A stretch of DNA of 64,000 bases from Corynebacterium faecale (GTDB taxonomy: Bacteria > Actinomycetota > Actinomycetes > Mycobacteriales > Mycobacteriaceae): NCBI RefSeq assembly GCF_030408735.1, contig NZ_CP047204.1, positions 434,001 to 498,000 of the forward strand. Reading direction: 5' to 3'. Under the pieces are notes generated by a model. That model worked only from the letters and a program-made list of their open reading frames with translations, searched no databases and was not told where the DNA came from. Made by a program: the position numbers and the translations under genes. Below, piece after piece: positions 8,849-20,537 of the stretch; position 1 is the stretch's first letter; each line of letters begins with the position of its first letter.

Positions 8849-8866
8849 GAGAGACCGAAGTTTGAA

Positions 8867-9037
8867 CAACCGGGATTTTCCCGGTTGAACTCAAGGTTCA
8901 CCGAAGACCGTTGGTCATCCGCTTGGCGGATCGAAGGCTTCCATTCTCTGGAACGGCCCACGCAGGAGACACTTTGACGCCTTAGGTTCCCTTATGTGGA
9001 ATATGATGCGCCCTGTGCTCTTGCACGGGGCTTTTTT
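8867..9037 (+). ncRNA. L10-type leader of rplJ with an attenuator
   Basis: The leader holds the perfect stem CAACCGGG/CCCGGTTG (8867-8874/8880-8887), smaller stems near GACCGTTGGTC and TCCGCTTGGCGGA, and then a complete intrinsic terminator (GCCCTGTGC 9010-9018, GCACGGGGC 9023-9031, six T 9032-9037) more than 80 nt before the rplJ start. In other bacteria the L10 leader binds L10(L12)n to control rplJL. The arrangement here suggests transcriptional attenuation by ribosomal protein binding. The role is inferred. Confidence 0.7.
9010..9037 (+). terminator. attenuator terminator in the rplJ leader
   Basis: A 9-bp stem (one G-T pair), a 4-nt loop TCTT and six T residues. It lies upstream of, not after, the genes it would affect. 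Confidence 0.8.
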
Positions 9038-9118
9038 CATGGGCTAATCCTCAGGATTTACTCATGGTCAAGGTCCCGCGGATCAGTAGATACATATAAG
9101 AGGAAAGGAGGCGAAGTA

Positions 9119-9634
9119 ATGGCAAACCCAAAGAACGAAGCATCTCTGGCAGAGCTCAAGGCACAGTTCGCTGAGACCGATTCAGTCGTTCTCACCGAAT
9201 ACCGTGGCCTGACCGTAGCTCAGACCACTGAACTGCGACGCGCACTTGGCAATGATGTCCAGTACTCCGTCGCCAAGAACACCCTTGTTAAGATCGCCGC
9301 TAATGAAGCTGGCGTCGAGGGCCTTGATGATCTCCTGACCGGTCCGACCGCTGTTGCCTTCATCAAGGGCGAAGCAGTCGATGCCGCAAAGGTGCTGAAG
9401 AAATTCGGCGACGACAACAAGGCATTCGTAGTCAAGGGTGGCTACATGGATGGCAATGCTCTGACCGCAGATCAGGTCAAGGCAATTGCTGAGCTGGACA
9501 ACCGCGAGACCACTCTCGCGAAGCTTGCCGGCGCCATGAAGGGCAACTTGGCAAAGGCCGCAGGCCTGTTCAATGCCCCTGCTTCCCAGGTTGCGCGCCT
9601 CGCGGTTGCGCTCCAGGAGAAGAAGGACGCTTAA
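9119..9634 (+). CDS. rplJ: 50S ribosomal protein L10
   Basis: L10 anchors the L7/L12 dimers to the ribosomal stalk. The 171-aa product has the usual opening ([20 protein letters not shown]) and the 23S-binding region [15 protein letters not shown]. The ATG at 9119 is preceded by AAAGGAGG, an ideal ribosome site; the frame reaches back to 8996 across the attenuator and is not coding there. It pairs with rplL 76 nt downstream. Confidence 0.97.
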   Translation: MANPKNEASLAELKAQFAETDSVVLTEYRGLTVAQTTELRRALGNDVQYSVAKNTLVKIAANEAGVEGLDDLLTGPTAVAFIKGEAVDAAKVLKKFGDDNKAFVVKGGYMDGNALTADQVKAIAELDNRETTLAKLAGAMKGNLAKAAGLFNAPASQVARLAVALQEKKDA

Positions 9635-9710
9635 GTCGCCGCTCCAGGCGCAACAGTTTTACCCCAAACTTTTTCGGGCGTGAATTCGCCCCAACAGAAA
9701 GGACGCCATC

Positions 9711-10094
9711 ATGGCTAAGCTCACCAAGGACGAGCTCATTGAGGCTTTCAAGGAAATGACCCTCATCGAGCTCTCTGAGTTCGTCAAGGAATTCGAAGAG
9801 GTCTTCGAGGTCACCGCTGCTGCTCCAGTCGCAGTTGCTGCTGCAGGCGGCGCCGGCGAGGCTGCTGCTGCTGAAGAGCAGTCCGAGTTCGACGTTGTTC
9901 TCGAGGATGCAGGCGCCAAGAAGATCGGCGTGATCAAGGCTGTCCGCGAGCTCGTCTCCGGTCTGGGTCTGAAGGAAGCTAAGGAGCTCGTCGAGGGCGC
10001 ACCTAAGGCTATCCTCGAAGGCGCAAACAAGGAAGACGCTGAGGCTGCCAAGGCTAAGCTCGAAGAGGCTGGCGCAAAGGTCACCCTCAAGTAA
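9711..10094 (+). CDS. rplL: 50S ribosomal protein L7/L12
   Basis: L7/L12 is the multicopy stalk protein that recruits translational GTPases. The 127-aa product has the N-terminal dimerisation part ([20 protein letters not shown]), an Ala-rich hinge (about 38-55) and the C-terminal factor-binding domain with [28 protein letters not shown] precedes the ATG. A terminator follows, so rpoB is transcribed separately. Confidence 0.97.
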   Translation: MAKLTKDELIEAFKEMTLIELSEFVKEFEEVFEVTAAAPVAVAAAGGAGEAAAAEEQSEFDVVLEDAGAKKIGVIKAVRELVSGLGLKEAKELVEGAPKAILEGANKEDAEAAKAKLEEAGAKVTLK

Positions 10095-10130
10095 GAACTT
10101 TCTTACTTGCATCTTCACAGATGCTTCTGA

Positions 10131-10174
10131 AACCCCCGTTGTCACGACCCTCAAGGGTTGTGGGAACGGGGGTT
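10131..10174 (+). terminator. intrinsic terminator after rplL
   Basis: AACCCCCGTT (10131-10140) pairs with AACGGGGGTT (10165-10174), with an inner ACCCT/AGGGT stem; TTTTCCC follows. Confidence 0.85.
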
Positions 10175-10266
10175 TTCCCATTCGGCAGGCTATAGCCGTG
10201 TGGGTGCGGGCAAGCGGGGCGTCGATAAGCATATGGCGTTATTGAAGGGCGGGGGAGGGGCTCAGG

Positions 10267-10272
10267 TAACAT
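10267..10272 (+). promoter_or_regulatory. -10 box for a leaderless DUF3068 transcript
   Basis: TAACAT (10267-10272) is followed by 7 nt and the ATG at 10280, with no ribosome site. A CGTCGATAAGC motif lies about 36 nt upstream of the box. Confidence 0.5.
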
Positions 10273-10279
10273 CGTCCGC

Positions 10280-11257
10280 ATGCTGCCTAAAACCAGGATC
10301 TTCTCCGCGCTGCTGCTCGGGATTGGTGTGGCACTGATTGTCTGGGGCCTCGTGGCACCGAGATTTGTGCACGCTGATGGTCGACTACCTCTGGACCTCG
10401 ACGCCACCACCTATACCCTCATCGATGACAACGGGCAGACCCGGTTGAACTCAGATCCGGAGGCCGGTTTGGTGGAGACCCCCATCACCCGACAGCTCCA
10501 TTTCCAGGTGATGGATCCGGCGGACGCCGAGGAAGCCACCCTGCGCGTCGGTGATATCCACCTGCATGGCACCGAGGGGGTGGACGGCAACGAGCAGGAG
10601 AGGCTGCTGTCAGCGTCGGTCTACAGCTTCCGGGTGGACCGCTTCAGCGGTGAGATCCTGTCGGAGGTGGCGGTGACCGACCAGCTGGCCAGCCCCACCC
10701 TGAACTATCCCGTGGACGGGATCTGGCTGAAGTTCCCCACCGACGCGGAGGAGACCTCCTACCAGGTTCTGGACCCCACCCTGCGGCAACCCCGGCCGGC
10801 TGATTTCATCGGCTCAGACGAGGTGGACGGGCGCACGATCATGCACTACCGGCAGGTCATTGACACCGCCAATGTGGCTGAATCCTTCGCCGACCCCTCC
10901 AACACCACCACGCTGACCCGTGAGGACGGTGGCACCACCACCGGATACCTCTACCATGACGTGACCCGTGACTTCTGGGTGGATCAGCGCACCGGTCTCG
11001 TCGTGGACATCTCTGAGCGTATTGATGACTTCTACGGCGACCGCAACGGTGAGAAATACGATCAGGTTTTCCTCTTCGAGGGTTCATTGTCTCAGGAGCA
11101 GGCGGAAGATCTGAGGGCCCAGGCGGAATCCATTCCGGACGGTGAGGTCTCGCGAGTGGCCAATAGCATCGGCATCGGTGTCGGAGTGGTTCTGGTGCTG
11201 ATCGGTCTCCTGGGATCCTTCGGTGTTTTCGGGCTGTTCAGCAGGAAGCGTTCCTAG
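10280..11257 (+). CDS. DUF3068 (PorA-family-like) membrane-anchored protein
   Basis: A 325-aa envelope protein of the actinobacterial DUF3068 family. The N-terminal helix LLLGIGVALIVWGLVAPRFV (about 11-30) acts as signal or anchor. The long extracytoplasmic domain (about 32-290) starts LPLDLDATTYTLIDDNG, a family hallmark, and a C-terminal helix (about 296-318) is followed by the basic tail SRKRS. The function is not established. It is a single gene between the rplL terminator and rpoB, with a leaderless-type start. Confidence 0.85.
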   Translation: MLPKTRIFSALLLGIGVALIVWGLVAPRFVHADGRLPLDLDATTYTLIDDNGQTRLNSDPEAGLVETPITRQLHFQVMDPADAEEATLRVGDIHLHGTEGVDGNEQERLLSASVYSFRVDRFSGEILSEVAVTDQLASPTLNYPVDGIWLKFPTDAEETSYQVLDPTLRQPRPADFIGSDEVDGRTIMHYRQVIDTANVAESFADPSNTTTLTREDGGTTTGYLYHDVTRDFWVDQRTGLVVDISERIDDFYGDRNGEKYDQVFLFEGSLSQEQAEDLRAQAESIPDGEVSRVANSIGIGVGVVLVLIGLLGSFGVFGLFSRKRS

Positions 11258-11757
11258 TTCATAACTGTTCATCACTGTCCATAACTCTGGATAATATGCA
11301 CGTCAGTGGGCTTTTCTCACAGGTAACACCAGTAGGAGGGGCCTTTGAATTGCGAAAAACCCACCGATGTTTGTTAGGGTGCTCATTTGAGAGGGAAACA
11401 GAGATCTCTGGTGGACGCTCAAGTGCTGTAGGCCACCGCAGGTGATGATGTGAATCAGGAACTGCGGGAAACGGCTTCAATAGCACGAGGTACACCCGAT
11501 GGAAAAATCTCCCCTTTACTTCCACGTGACTGTGGTATAAGCTGAGTCGTTGCGTTGGAATCCGTGACTCTTTTTCGTCTGGATAGTGCCCGAGACCTTG
11601 ATCGAAATGGTTGAAAAAACCGATTTGACAAGGTCATTCAGTGCTATCTGAGCCAAAATCGGACACGAGTTCCTCAGCAGACCAATTGCTCAAAAATACC
11701 AGCGGTTGTGACGATCATACGAGCCTTGACCAGCCCCGTGTGACTCACCCGCGTGAG
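11258..11757 (+). other. rpoB upstream region and start ambiguity
   Basis: About 380 nt between the DUF3068 gene and the earliest possible rpoB start (GTG 11641), plus 117 nt of frame before the start I prefer. I see no terminator for the DUF3068 gene. Weak promoter candidates are TTGCGA (11350) with TAGGGT (11375), and TATAAG at 11536; none is convincing. TTGACA at 11625 lacks a well-spaced -10. Confidence 0.4.
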
Positions 11758-14700
11758 GTGCTGGAAGGACCCATCTTGGCAGTCTCCCGCCAGACCAAGT
11801 CAGTCGTCGATATTCCCGGCGCACCCAAGCGTTATTCATTCGCAAAGGTGTCCGCGCCCATTGAGGTGCCGGGGCTACTAGATCTTCAACTCGATTCCTA
11901 CTCCTGGCTGATCGGCACGTCTGAGTGGCGTGCACGTCAGCAAGAGGAGTTCGGCGAGGGAGCCCGCATCACCAGCGGCCTCGAGAATATTCTCGAGGAG
12001 CTCTCCCCAATCCAGGATTACTCTGGAAATATGTCCCTGAGCCTCTCGGAGCCACGCTTCGAGCCAGTCAAGAACACCATTGACGAGGCTAAAGAAAAGG
12101 ACATCAACTACGCGGCACCACTGTATGTGACCGCGGAGTTCGTCAACAACACCACCGGTGAGATCAAGTCCCAGACCGTCTTCATCGGCGATTTCCCGAT
12201 GATGACCGACAAGGGAACCTTCATCATCAACGGAACCGAGCGTGTGGTGGTCAGTCAGCTCGTCCGCTCCCCGGGCGTGTACTTCGACCAGACCATCGAC
12301 AAGTCCACCGAGCGTCCCCTGCACGCAGTGAAGGTAATTCCTTCCCGCGGTGCATGGCTCGAATTCGATGTGGACAAGCGCGATTCCGTCGGCGTCCGCA
12401 TTGACCGCAAGCGCCGTCAGCCGGTCACCGTGCTGCTGAAGGCACTCGGTTGGACCACCGAACAGATCACGGAGCGCTTCGGCTTCTCCGAGATCATGAT
12501 GTCCACCCTGGAGTCCGATGGTGTTGCCAACACCGACGAGGCCCTGCTGGAGATCTACCGCAAGCAGCGTCCGGGCGAGCAGCCCACCCGCGATCTTGCG
12601 CAGTCCCTGCTGGACAACAGCTTCTTCCGTGCAAAGCGCTACGATCTGGCCAAGGTTGGCCGTTACAAGATCAACCGCAAGCTCGGACTCGGTGGCGACA
12701 ACGACGGTCTGATGACACTGACCGAAGAGGACATCGCCACCACCATCGAGTATCTCGTCCGCCTGCATGCAGGTGAGCGTGTGATGACCTCCCCGACGGG
12801 CGAGGACATCCCGGTGGAGACCGACGACATCGATCACTTCGGTAACCGTCGTCTCCGCACCGTTGGTGAGCTCATCCAGAACCAGGTCCGTGTGGGTCTG
12901 TCCCGCATGGAGCGTGTTGTCCGCGAGCGTATGACCACCCAGGACGCGGAGTCCATCACTCCGACCTCCCTGATTAACGTTCGCCCTGTATCCGCTGCCA
13001 TCCGTGAGTTCTTCGGAACCTCACAGCTGTCCCAGTTCATGGATCAGAACAACTCGCTGTCGGGTCTGACCCACAAGCGTCGTCTGTCGGCTCTCGGCCC
13101 GGGTGGTCTGTCCCGTGAGCGTGCCGGCATCGAGGTGCGAGACGTTCACCCGTCCCACTACGGCCGCATGTGCCCGATTGAAACCCCGGAAGGCCCGAAC
13201 ATTGGCCTGATCGGTTCCCTGGCGTCCTACGCCCGCGTCAACCCCTTCGGTTTCATCGAGACCCCTTACCGTCGTGTCATCGATGGCAAGCTCACCGATC
13301 AGATCGACTACCTGACCGCTGACGAGGAAGACCGCTTCGTTGTCGCCCAGGCAAACACGCACTACAGCGACGACGGTGTCATCATCGATGAGTCCGTGAC
13401 CGTGCGCCTGAAGGATGGCGACATCGCTATGGTGGCCAACGTTGACGTTGACTACATGGACGTGTCCCCACGCCAGATGGTTTCCGTGGGCACCGCGATG
13501 ATTCCGTTCCTCGAGCACGACGATGCCAACCGTGCCCTCATGGGTGCGAACATGCAGAAGCAGGCCGTGCCACTGGTCCGCGCCGAGGCCCCATTCGTGG
13601 GCACCGGCATGGAGCAGCGTGCAGCCTACGATGCAGGCGACCTCGTGATCACCCCGAAGGCCGGTGTTGTTGAGAACGTCACCGCTGACATCGTCACCAT
13701 CATGGACGATGAGGGCAAGCGCGACACCTATGTGCTGCGCAAGTTCCAGCGCACCAACCAGGGCACCAGCTACAACCAGAAGCCACTGGTCAGCCAGGGG
13801 CAGCGTGTTGAGGCCGGACAGGTCCTCGCCGATGGTCCAGGTACCTTCAATGGTGAAATGTCTCTGGGACGTAACCTGCTCGTGGCGTTCATGCCATGGG
13901 AAGGTCACAACTATGAGGATGCGATCATCCTCAACCAGAACATCGTGGAGCAGGACATCCTGACCTCCATCCACATCGAGGAGCACGAGATCGATGCCCG
14001 CGACACCAAGCTTGGTGCCGAGGAAATCACCCGTGACATCCCGAACGTCTCCGAGGACGTGCTCAAGGACCTCGACGAACGCGGTATTGTCCGCATCGGT
14101 GCAGACGTCCGTGATGGCGACATCCTGGTTGGTAAGGTCACCCCGAAGGGTGAGACCGAGCTGACCCCGGAGGAGCGACTGCTCCGCGCCATCTTCGGCG
14201 AGAAGGCCCGCGAAGTCCGCGACACCTCCATGAAGGTTCCGCACGGCGAGACCGGCAAGGTCATCGGCGTCCGTCACTTCTCCCGCGAGGACGATGACGA
14301 TCTGGCCCCGGGTGTCAACGAGATGATCCGCGTCTATGTCGCCCAGAAGCGCAAGATCCAGGACGGCGATAAGCTCGCCGGCCGCCACGGCAACAAGGGT
14401 GTCGTGGGCAAGATCCTGCCTCAGGAGGACATGCCGTTCATGCCGGACGGTACCCCGGTGGACATCATCCTGAACACCCACGGTGTTCCACGTCGTATGA
14501 ACATCGGCCAGGTTCTGGAAACCCACCTCGGTTGGCTTGCAGCCGCCGGTTGGTCCGTGGATCCTGAGGATCCTGACAACGCTGAACTGGTCAAGACCCT
14601 GCCTGCGGACCTCCTCGAGGTTCCGGCTGGTTCCCTGACCGCCACCCCGGTGTTCGACGGTGCCTCCAATGAGGAGCTCGCAGGTCTGCTCGCCAACTCC

Positions 14701-15255
14701 CGCCCGAACCGTGACGGTGACGTCATGGTCAACGCGGACGGCAAGGCAACGCTCATCGACGGTCGTTCCGGCGAGCCGTACCCGTACCCGGTCTCCATCG
14801 GTTACATGTACATGCTCAAGCTGCACCACCTTGTTGATGAGAAGATCCACGCCCGTTCCACCGGCCCGTACTCCATGATCACCCAGCAGCCGCTCGGTGG
14901 TAAGGCCCAGTTCGGTGGACAGCGATTCGGCGAGATGGAGGTGTGGGCGATGCAGGCATACGGTGCCGCCTACACCCTGCAGGAACTTCTGACCATCAAG
15001 TCTGATGACGTGGTCGGCCGTGTCAAGGTCTACGAGGCAATTGTCAAGGGCGAGAACATCCCGGATCCAGGTATCCCTGAGTCCTTCAAGGTTCTCCTCA
15101 AGGAGCTCCAGTCGCTCTGCCTGAACGTGGAGGTCCTCTCCGCTGACGGCACACCGATGGAACTCGCGGGCGACGATGACGACTTCGATCAGGCAGGCGC
15201 CTCACTGGGCATCAACCTGTCCCGTGACGAGCGTTCCGACGCTGATACCGCATAG
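11758..15255 (+). CDS. rpoB: DNA-directed RNA polymerase subunit beta
   Basis: The beta subunit of RNA polymerase. From GTG 11758 it has 1165 aa and begins [16 protein letters not shown], which matches the length I recall for corynebacterial RpoB. The frame stays open upstream to GTG 11641, which would add 39 Ser/Asp-rich residues. The rifampicin region reads [17 protein letters not shown] and then [14 protein letters not shown], with the Asp, His and Ser positions usually mutated in resistant strains all wild type. [13 protein letters not shown] (active-site region) and [18 protein letters not shown] (C-terminal clamp) are present. rpoC follows after 83 nt. Confidence 0.97.
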   Translation: MLEGPILAVSRQTKSVVDIPGAPKRYSFAKVSAPIEVPGLLDLQLDSYSWLIGTSEWRARQQEEFGEGARITSGLENILEELSPIQDYSGNMSLSLSEPRFEPVKNTIDEAKEKDINYAAPLYVTAEFVNNTTGEIKSQTVFIGDFPMMTDKGTFIINGTERVVVSQLVRSPGVYFDQTIDKSTERPLHAVKVIPSRGAWLEFDVDKRDSVGVRIDRKRRQPVTVLLKALGWTTEQITERFGFSEIMMSTLESDGVANTDEALLEIYRKQRPGEQPTRDLAQSLLDNSFFRAKRYDLAKVGRYKINRKLGLGGDNDGLMTLTEEDIATTIEYLVRLHAGERVMTSPTGEDIPVETDDIDHFGNRRLRTVGELIQNQVRVGLSRMERVVRERMTTQDAESITPTSLINVRPVSAAIREFFGTSQLSQFMDQNNSLSGLTHKRRLSALGPGGLSRERAGIEVRDVHPSHYGRMCPIETPEGPNIGLIGSLASYARVNPFGFIETPYRRVIDGKLTDQIDYLTADEEDRFVVAQANTHYSDDGVIIDESVTVRLKDGDIAMVANVDVDYMDVSPRQMVSVGTAMIPFLEHDDANRALMGANMQKQAVPLVRAEAPFVGTGMEQRAAYDAGDLVITPKAGVVENVTADIVTIMDDEGKRDTYVLRKFQRTNQGTSYNQKPLVSQGQRVEAGQVLADGPGTFNGEMSLGRNLLVAFMPWEGHNYEDAIILNQNIVEQDILTSIHIEEHEIDARDTKLGAEEITRDIPNVSEDVLKDLDERGIVRIGADVRDGDILVGKVTPKGETELTPEERLLRAIFGEKAREVRDTSMKVPHGETGKVIGVRHFSREDDDDLAPGVNEMIRVYVAQKRKIQDGDKLAGRHGNKGVVGKILPQEDMPFMPDGTPVDIILNTHGVPRRMNIGQVLETHLGWLAAAGWSVDPEDPDNAELVKTLPADLLEVPAGSLTATPVFDGASNEELAGLLANSRPNRDGDVMVNADGKATLIDGRSGEPYPYPVSIGYMYMLKLHHLVDEKIHARSTGPYSMITQQPLGGKAQFGGQRFGEMEVWAMQAYGAAYTLQELLTIKSDDVVGRVKVYEAIVKGENIPDPGIPESFKVLLKELQSLCLNVEVLSADGTPMELAGDDDDFDQAGASLGINLSRDERSDADTA

Positions 15256-15338
15256 CAGATCAACCAACACACGCTAGAAATCAAGCCAACATCCCCCGGT
15301 AACCATAAAGAAACTACCGGGGTGAAAGGGAGTTTTAC

Positions 15339-18300
15339 GTGCTCGACGTAAACGTCTTCGATGAGCTCCGCATCGGCCTGGCCACTGCCGACGACATCCG
15401 CCGCTGGTCCAAGGGTGAGGTCAAGAAGCCGGAGACCATCAACTACCGAACCCTCAAGCCTGAGAAGGACGGTCTGTTCTGCGAACGCATCTTCGGCCCG
15501 ACCCGCGACTGGGAATGCGCCTGCGGTAAGTACAAGCGCGTCCGCTACAAGGGCATCATCTGTGAACGCTGTGGCGTTGAGGTGACCAAGTCCAAGGTTC
15601 GCCGTGAGCGCATGGGCCACATTGAGCTCGCCGCACCGGTGACCCACATCTGGTACTTCAAGGGCGTGCCTTCACGTCTGGGTTACCTTCTGGACCTTGC
15701 TCCGAAGGACCTGGATCTGATCATCTACTTCGGTGCCAACATCATCACCAGTGTTGATGACGAAGCCCGTCACAGCGATCAGTCGACCCTGGAAGCTGAG
15801 ATGCTTCTGGAGAAGAAGGACGTTGAGGCAGACGCCGAGGCGGATATCGCCGACCGCGCTGAGAAGCTCGAAGAGGATCTCGCTGAGCTCGAGGCCGCCG
15901 GCGCCAAGGCCGACGCACGCCGCAAGGTTCAGAATGCTGCTGAGAAGGAAATGCAGCATATCCGTGAGCGCTCCGAGCGTGAGATCGATCGCCTCGAGGA
16001 GATCTGGCAGACCTTCATCAAGCTTGCCCCGAAGCAGATGATCCGTGACGAGAAGCTCTACGACGAGCTCGTTGACCGTTACGAGGACTACTTCACCGGC
16101 GGCATGGGTGCAGAATCCATCCAGACCCTCATCCGCGGCTTCGATCTCGATGCCGAGTCTGAGGAACTGCGCGACATCATTCAGAATGGCAAGGGCCAGA
16201 AGAAGATGCGTGCGCTGAAGCGACTCAAGGTCGTTGCAGCCTTCCAGCGCTCCGGCAACGATCCAGCCGGCATGGTGCTCAACGCCATTCCAGTGATCCC
16301 GCCAGAGCTGCGTCCGATGGTTCAGCTCGACGGTGGCCGTTTCGCCACCTCCGACCTGAACGATCTCTACCGTCGCGTGATCAACCGCAACAACCGCCTC
16401 AAGCGCATGATCGAACTCGGTGCACCCGAGATCATCGTGAACAACGAGAAGCGCATGCTGCAGGAATCTGTGGACGCACTCTTCGACAACGGTCGTCGTG
16501 GGCGTCCAGTCACCGGACCGGGCAACCGTCCGCTGAAGTCCCTGTCTGACCTCCTGAAGGGCAAGCAGGGTCGATTCCGCCAGAACCTTCTGGGTAAGCG
16601 TGTTGACTACTCCGGTCGTTCGGTGATCATCGTTGGTCCACAGCTGCGTCTGCACGAGTGTGGTCTGCCGAAGCTGATGGCTCTTGAGCTGTTCAAGCCT
16701 TTCGTGATGAAGCGTCTCGTGGAAAACGAGTACGCCCAGAACATCAAGTCCGCCAAGCGCATGGTTGAGCGTCAGCGTCCAGAGGTGTGGGATGTCCTCG
16801 AAGAGGCCATCTCCGAGCACCCGGTGATGCTGAACCGCGCACCAACCCTGCACCGCCTCGGTATCCAGGCTTTCGAGCCTGTGCTTGTTGAGGGTAAGGC
16901 CATCCAGCTGCACCCACTGGCCTGTGAAGCGTTCAACGCCGACTTCGACGGTGACCAGATGGCAGTTCACCTGCCACTGTCCGCTGAAGCACAGGCTGAG
17001 GCCCGCATCCTGATGCTCGCCTCCAACAACATCCTGTCCCCGGCGTCCGGTAAGCCACTGGCCATGCCACGTCTGGACATGGTGACCGGTCTGTACTACC
17101 TGACCCTCAAGAAGTCCCCAGAGGAGTTCGGTGGCCAGGGTGCGTACAGGGCTGCCGATGAGAACGGCCCGGAGAAGGGTGTCTACTCTTCCTACGCTGA
17201 GGCCATCATGGCCTACGACCGTGGTGTTCTCGGCCTGCAGGCACCGATCAAGATCCGTCTTGATCACCTGCGTCCGCCGGTGGAGCGTGAAGATGAGCTG
17301 TTCCCAGATGGTTGGAAGCAGGGCGATACCTGGCTTGCCACCACCACACTGGGTCGCGTCATGTTCAATGAGATCCTGCCGTGGAACTACCCGTACCTCG
17401 AGGGCATCATGCTCCGTAAGGGCGGCGGCTCCGACAAGATCATGCTCGGCGACGTGGTCAATGACCTCGCTGCCAAGTACCCGATGATCACCGTGGCGCA
17501 GACCATGGACAAGATGAAGGATGCCGGCTTCTACTGGTCCACCCGCTCGGGTGTCACCATCGCCATGTCCGACGTTCTGGTTCTGCCGAACAAGGACGAG
17601 ATCCTTGACCGCTACGAGGCATCTGCACGTCAGATCGAAGTGAAGTACAGCCGCGGTAAGCTCACCGGCCGTGAGCGCTATGACCGTCTGGTTGAGCTCT
17701 GGAAGGACGCAACCGATGAGGTCGGTCAGGCTGTCGAGGATCTCTATCCTGATGACAACCCGATTCCGATGATCGTGAAGTCCGGTGCTGCCGGTAACAT
17801 GCGTCAGATCTGGACCCTTGCCGGTATGAAGGGCATGGTTGTGAACTCGAAGGGTGACTACATCACCCGTCCGATCAAGACCTCCTTCCGTGAGGGACTG
17901 ACCGTTCTCGAGTACTTCAACAACTCCCACGGTTCCCGTAAGGGCCTTGCCGATACCGCGCTGCGTACCGCTGACTCCGGCTACCTGACCCGTCGTCTCG
18001 TCGACGTGGCGCAGGATGTCATTGTCCGCGTCGAGGATTGTGCCACCCGCCAGGGTGTGCGCGTTCCAGTGGCTGCAGAGGTTCTCGACTCCACCGGCGC
18101 TGTCACCGGTTACACCCGCCATGACCTGATCGAGACCTCCGTGTCCGGTCGTGTCCTGGCAGGCGACGCCACCAACGCTGAAGGCGAAGTCATCCTCGCA
18201 GCGGGCACCGACCTGACGGAGCTCAACATCGACCTCCTCGTTGAGGCCGGTATCGAGCAGGTCAAGGTGCGCTCCGTGCTCACCTGTCAGACCCCGACCG

Positions 18301-19340
18301 GTGTCTGTGCCAAGTGCTACGGCAAGTCCATGGCATCCGGCCAGCAGGTCGACATCGGAGAGGCTGTCGGTATTGTTGCCGCACAGTCCATTGGTGAGCC
18401 TGGTACCCAGCTGACAATGCGTACCTTCCACCAGGGTGGTGTCGGTGGCGATATCACCGGCGGTCTGCCCCGTGTGCAGGAGCTGTTCGAGGCACGTGTT
18501 CCGAAGAACCGTGCACCGATCGCCTCTGCCGACGGTGTGGTCCACCTCGAGGATGAGGGCAACTTCTACACCCTGACCGTCGTCCCTGATGATGGCTCAG
18601 ACAATGTTGTCTACGAGAAGCTGTCCAAGCGACAGGGGCTCGCATCCCTGCGTGTGCCGATGGAATCCAACCCAGGTGCGTTCATCGAGCGCACCCTGGC
18701 AGAGGGTGACCGCGTCACCGTTGGTACTCGTCTGCTGCGCGGTGCGGCTGATCCGCATGACGTCCTGGAGATTCTGGGTCGTCGTGGTGTGGAGCAGCAC
18801 CTCATTGATGAGGTGCAGGCTGTCTACCGTGCACAGGGTGTGGCCATCCACGATAAGCACATCGAGATCATCATCCGTCAGATGCTGCGTCGCGGTACCG
18901 TTATCGAGTCCGGTTCCACCGAGTTCCTCCCAGGTTCACTCGTGGACCTGTCCGAGGCGAAGCTGGCCAACTCGGAGGCCATCTCCAACGGTGGTCAGCC
19001 GGCGGAGCTGCGTTCTGAGATCATGGGTATCACCAAGGCGTCGCTGGCAACCGAGTCCTGGCTGTCCGCGGCCTCCTTCCAGGAGACCACCCGCGTGCTC
19101 ACCGATGCTGCCATCAACAAGCGCTCCGACAAGCTGATCGGCCTGAAGGAGAACGTGATCATCGGTAAGCTGATCCCGGCCGGTACCGGTATCTCCCGTT
19201 ACCGAAACATCTCGATCAAGCCCACCGAGGCGGCCCGCAACGCCGCCTACTCGATCCCCACCTATGGTGAGTCGATTTACGGTGACGACGGCTTCGGTGA
19301 ATTCACCGGTGCCTCCGTCCCACTGGATGAGGCCTTCTAA
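15339..19340 (+). CDS. rpoC: DNA-directed RNA polymerase subunit beta-prime
   Basis: The catalytic subunit of RNA polymerase, 1333 aa, starting GTG ([15 protein letters not shown]) behind AAAGGGAG. The zinc-binding motif [20 protein letters not shown] lies at about residues 60-79. The catalytic triad motif [12 protein letters not shown] binds Mg2+ near residues 535-546. A second Cys cluster ([13 protein letters not shown]) is near 985. The lineage insert around 140-230 is Glu/Lys-rich and probably coiled coil, as in other actinobacteria. An 18-bp-stem terminator follows the stop. Confidence 0.98.
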   Translation: MLDVNVFDELRIGLATADDIRRWSKGEVKKPETINYRTLKPEKDGLFCERIFGPTRDWECACGKYKRVRYKGIICERCGVEVTKSKVRRERMGHIELAAPVTHIWYFKGVPSRLGYLLDLAPKDLDLIIYFGANIITSVDDEARHSDQSTLEAEMLLEKKDVEADAEADIADRAEKLEEDLAELEAAGAKADARRKVQNAAEKEMQHIRERSEREIDRLEEIWQTFIKLAPKQMIRDEKLYDELVDRYEDYFTGGMGAESIQTLIRGFDLDAESEELRDIIQNGKGQKKMRALKRLKVVAAFQRSGNDPAGMVLNAIPVIPPELRPMVQLDGGRFATSDLNDLYRRVINRNNRLKRMIELGAPEIIVNNEKRMLQESVDALFDNGRRGRPVTGPGNRPLKSLSDLLKGKQGRFRQNLLGKRVDYSGRSVIIVGPQLRLHECGLPKLMALELFKPFVMKRLVENEYAQNIKSAKRMVERQRPEVWDVLEEAISEHPVMLNRAPTLHRLGIQAFEPVLVEGKAIQLHPLACEAFNADFDGDQMAVHLPLSAEAQAEARILMLASNNILSPASGKPLAMPRLDMVTGLYYLTLKKSPEEFGGQGAYRAADENGPEKGVYSSYAEAIMAYDRGVLGLQAPIKIRLDHLRPPVEREDELFPDGWKQGDTWLATTTLGRVMFNEILPWNYPYLEGIMLRKGGGSDKIMLGDVVNDLAAKYPMITVAQTMDKMKDAGFYWSTRSGVTIAMSDVLVLPNKDEILDRYEASARQIEVKYSRGKLTGRERYDRLVELWKDATDEVGQAVEDLYPDDNPIPMIVKSGAAGNMRQIWTLAGMKGMVVNSKGDYITRPIKTSFREGLTVLEYFNNSHGSRKGLADTALRTADSGYLTRRLVDVAQDVIVRVEDCATRQGVRVPVAAEVLDSTGAVTGYTRHDLIETSVSGRVLAGDATNAEGEVILAAGTDLTELNIDLLVEAGIEQVKVRSVLTCQTPTGVCAKCYGKSMASGQQVDIGEAVGIVAAQSIGEPGTQLTMRTFHQGGVGGDITGGLPRVQELFEARVPKNRAPIASADGVVHLEDEGNFYTLTVVPDDGSDNVVYEKLSKRQGLASLRVPMESNPGAFIERTLAEGDRVTVGTRLLRGAADPHDVLEILGRRGVEQHLIDEVQAVYRAQGVAIHDKHIEIIIRQMLRRGTVIESGSTEFLPGSLVDLSEAKLANSEAISNGGQPAELRSEIMGITKASLATESWLSAASFQETTRVLTDAAINKRSDKLIGLKENVIIGKLIPAGTGISRYRNISIKPTEAARNAAYSIPTYGESIYGDDGFGEFTGASVPLDEAF

Positions 19341-19386
19341 GAGCAAGGAAGACCTACTCCGGCACTGAGCAATAGCTGGTCGCTGA

Positions 19387-19432
19387 AAGCCTGCCCCGCA
19401 CGAGATCCTCGTGCGGGGCAGGCTTTTTTATG
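19387..19432 (+). terminator. intrinsic terminator after rpoC
   Basis: AAGCCTGCCCCGCACGAG (19387-19404) pairs over 18 bp with its complement (19408-19425), with a 3-nt loop and a T tract. Confidence 0.95.
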
Positions 19433-19506
19433 TACCATTGACGCAACGCTGCCGTGCCGCCTGTGGCACGTCCCGCCTGAGGGCAGTGCTTATCGACGAA
19501 AAGCCC

Positions 19507-20175
19507 TCACTCTCTTGGCTTCGTGACCACCGAAACCCCGCCCATCACGGCAAGTCCACTGATCTTGACCACCGGCGCGTCACGGGGGAGCGAGGACGGC
19601 GGGACAGTGGCCTTCTTATCCACCGTGGAGCCGAAACCACCCATGAGGCCGAAGCCATCGCAGATCACCCGCACACCCTCCGGGACAATGACCTCAATGC
19701 CACCCATGAGTGCGAAGGCCTTGATGGTGATCGATCCGCTTTCGAAACTGGCCTCACGGAGATCCACCAGATTGCCGCCCATCACCGTGATGCTGGTGTG
19801 ATTGCTCGGGCATAGCCAGTTGCCTGCACGTTCCGCACCGCCCATGACGGACATTGACAGTGGCGATCCGCCCTGGTGGCCGCTGATCTGGCTGCTGACC
19901 CGTGCCACAGCCTGGGAGGTGGGATCGTGATGTGGCGCCGGCCGGTGGGGATCAAGGTGGGCGGGCAGGGCGCTGGGAGAATCAGTCACATCCGCCAGGA
20001 GGGGGCGGAGCTCATCCACGTAGCGTGCGGACCATGCCAGGGATGATCGCTCATCGAACTCTGCGAGGGTGAGCTGGCCCCGGGACAGTGCTGCTGAGAG
20101 CTCTTCGACGGTTGCGCTGCGGTTATCATCTGAGGCGCGTCTGCGAGGGGCATTGTCTTCCGTCATGTTGTTCAT
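19507..20175 (-). CDS. DUF1707 / LiaF-like domain protein
   Basis: A 222-aa protein. The N-terminal DUF1707 domain (about 10-60) includes DNRSATVEELSAALSRGQL, then LAEFDERSSLAWSARYVDEL, an element found at the start of many actinobacterial regulatory or membrane proteins. The C-terminal half contains repeated VMGG/LMGG turns (SVMGGAERAG, TVMGGNLVDL, ALMGGIEVIVPEG), as in LiaF/YvqF-type cell-wall stress proteins. There is no membrane helix. I start it at ATG 20175, preceded by TATGCT with 6-nt spacing (leaderless type); the frame is open to 20391 but without family resemblance. It is convergent to rpoC. Confidence 0.8.
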   Translation of the reverse strand: MNNMTEDNAPRRRASDDNRSATVEELSAALSRGQLTLAEFDERSSLAWSARYVDELRPLLADVTDSPSALPAHLDPHRPAPHHDPTSQAVARVSSQISGHQGGSPLSMSVMGGAERAGNWLCPSNHTSITVMGGNLVDLREASFESGSITIKAFALMGGIEVIVPEGVRVICDGFGLMGGFGSTVDKKATVPPSSLPRDAPVVKISGLAVMGGVSVVTKPRE

Positions 20176-20537
20176 AGCTCCAGCATAAAGCGATCCCGGT
20201 GTGAAAACACGGGCTAACCGCAGTGGGTGCTTGGATCCTGTTTGTAAATCCAAGGGGCTGGTGGTAGGGTAACCCGATGAGTCCCACTCTAGTAGTTGGG
20301 AATTGACGGCACCTCGCTGCACGCGCTGATTCGTCCCATGATTAAACATGGAACGTTGGCGCATGTGAGCTTTGGTAGGTGTCCGTGACACGTCGGTCGG
20401 GCCCCGAAAAGAGCCCTTTTTTTCGCGTGTCTGGACACTTTATCTATCCCATGCGCCATCAAGAACTCAACGCGTGCCTAGCTTTTAATGAGGCGGCACG
20501 TCAGCTTTACAGAACAACTCCGAAATAAGGATGGTTC
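20176..20537. other. divergent intergenic region before rpsL
   Basis: 362 nt between the DUF1707 gene and rpsL. It must hold the rpsL promoter and a long leader. A short GGGC...GCCC stem followed by seven T (about 20399-20423) resembles a weak terminator or attenuator in the rpsL leader. I see no gene. Confidence 0.4.

Noticed and set aside
15672..18545. A 957-codon open frame antisense to rpoC
   Set aside because: It mirrors the codon bias of rpoC, has no recognisable domain, and lies fully inside a certain gene. The same holds for long antisense frames opposite rpoB (13021-14850), fusA (21653-23509) and tuf (23875-25962).
20399..20423. Terminator between the DUF1707 gene and rpsL
   Set aside because: The stem is only about 4 bp before the T run, so it is kept only as a weak attenuator note and not as a terminator.
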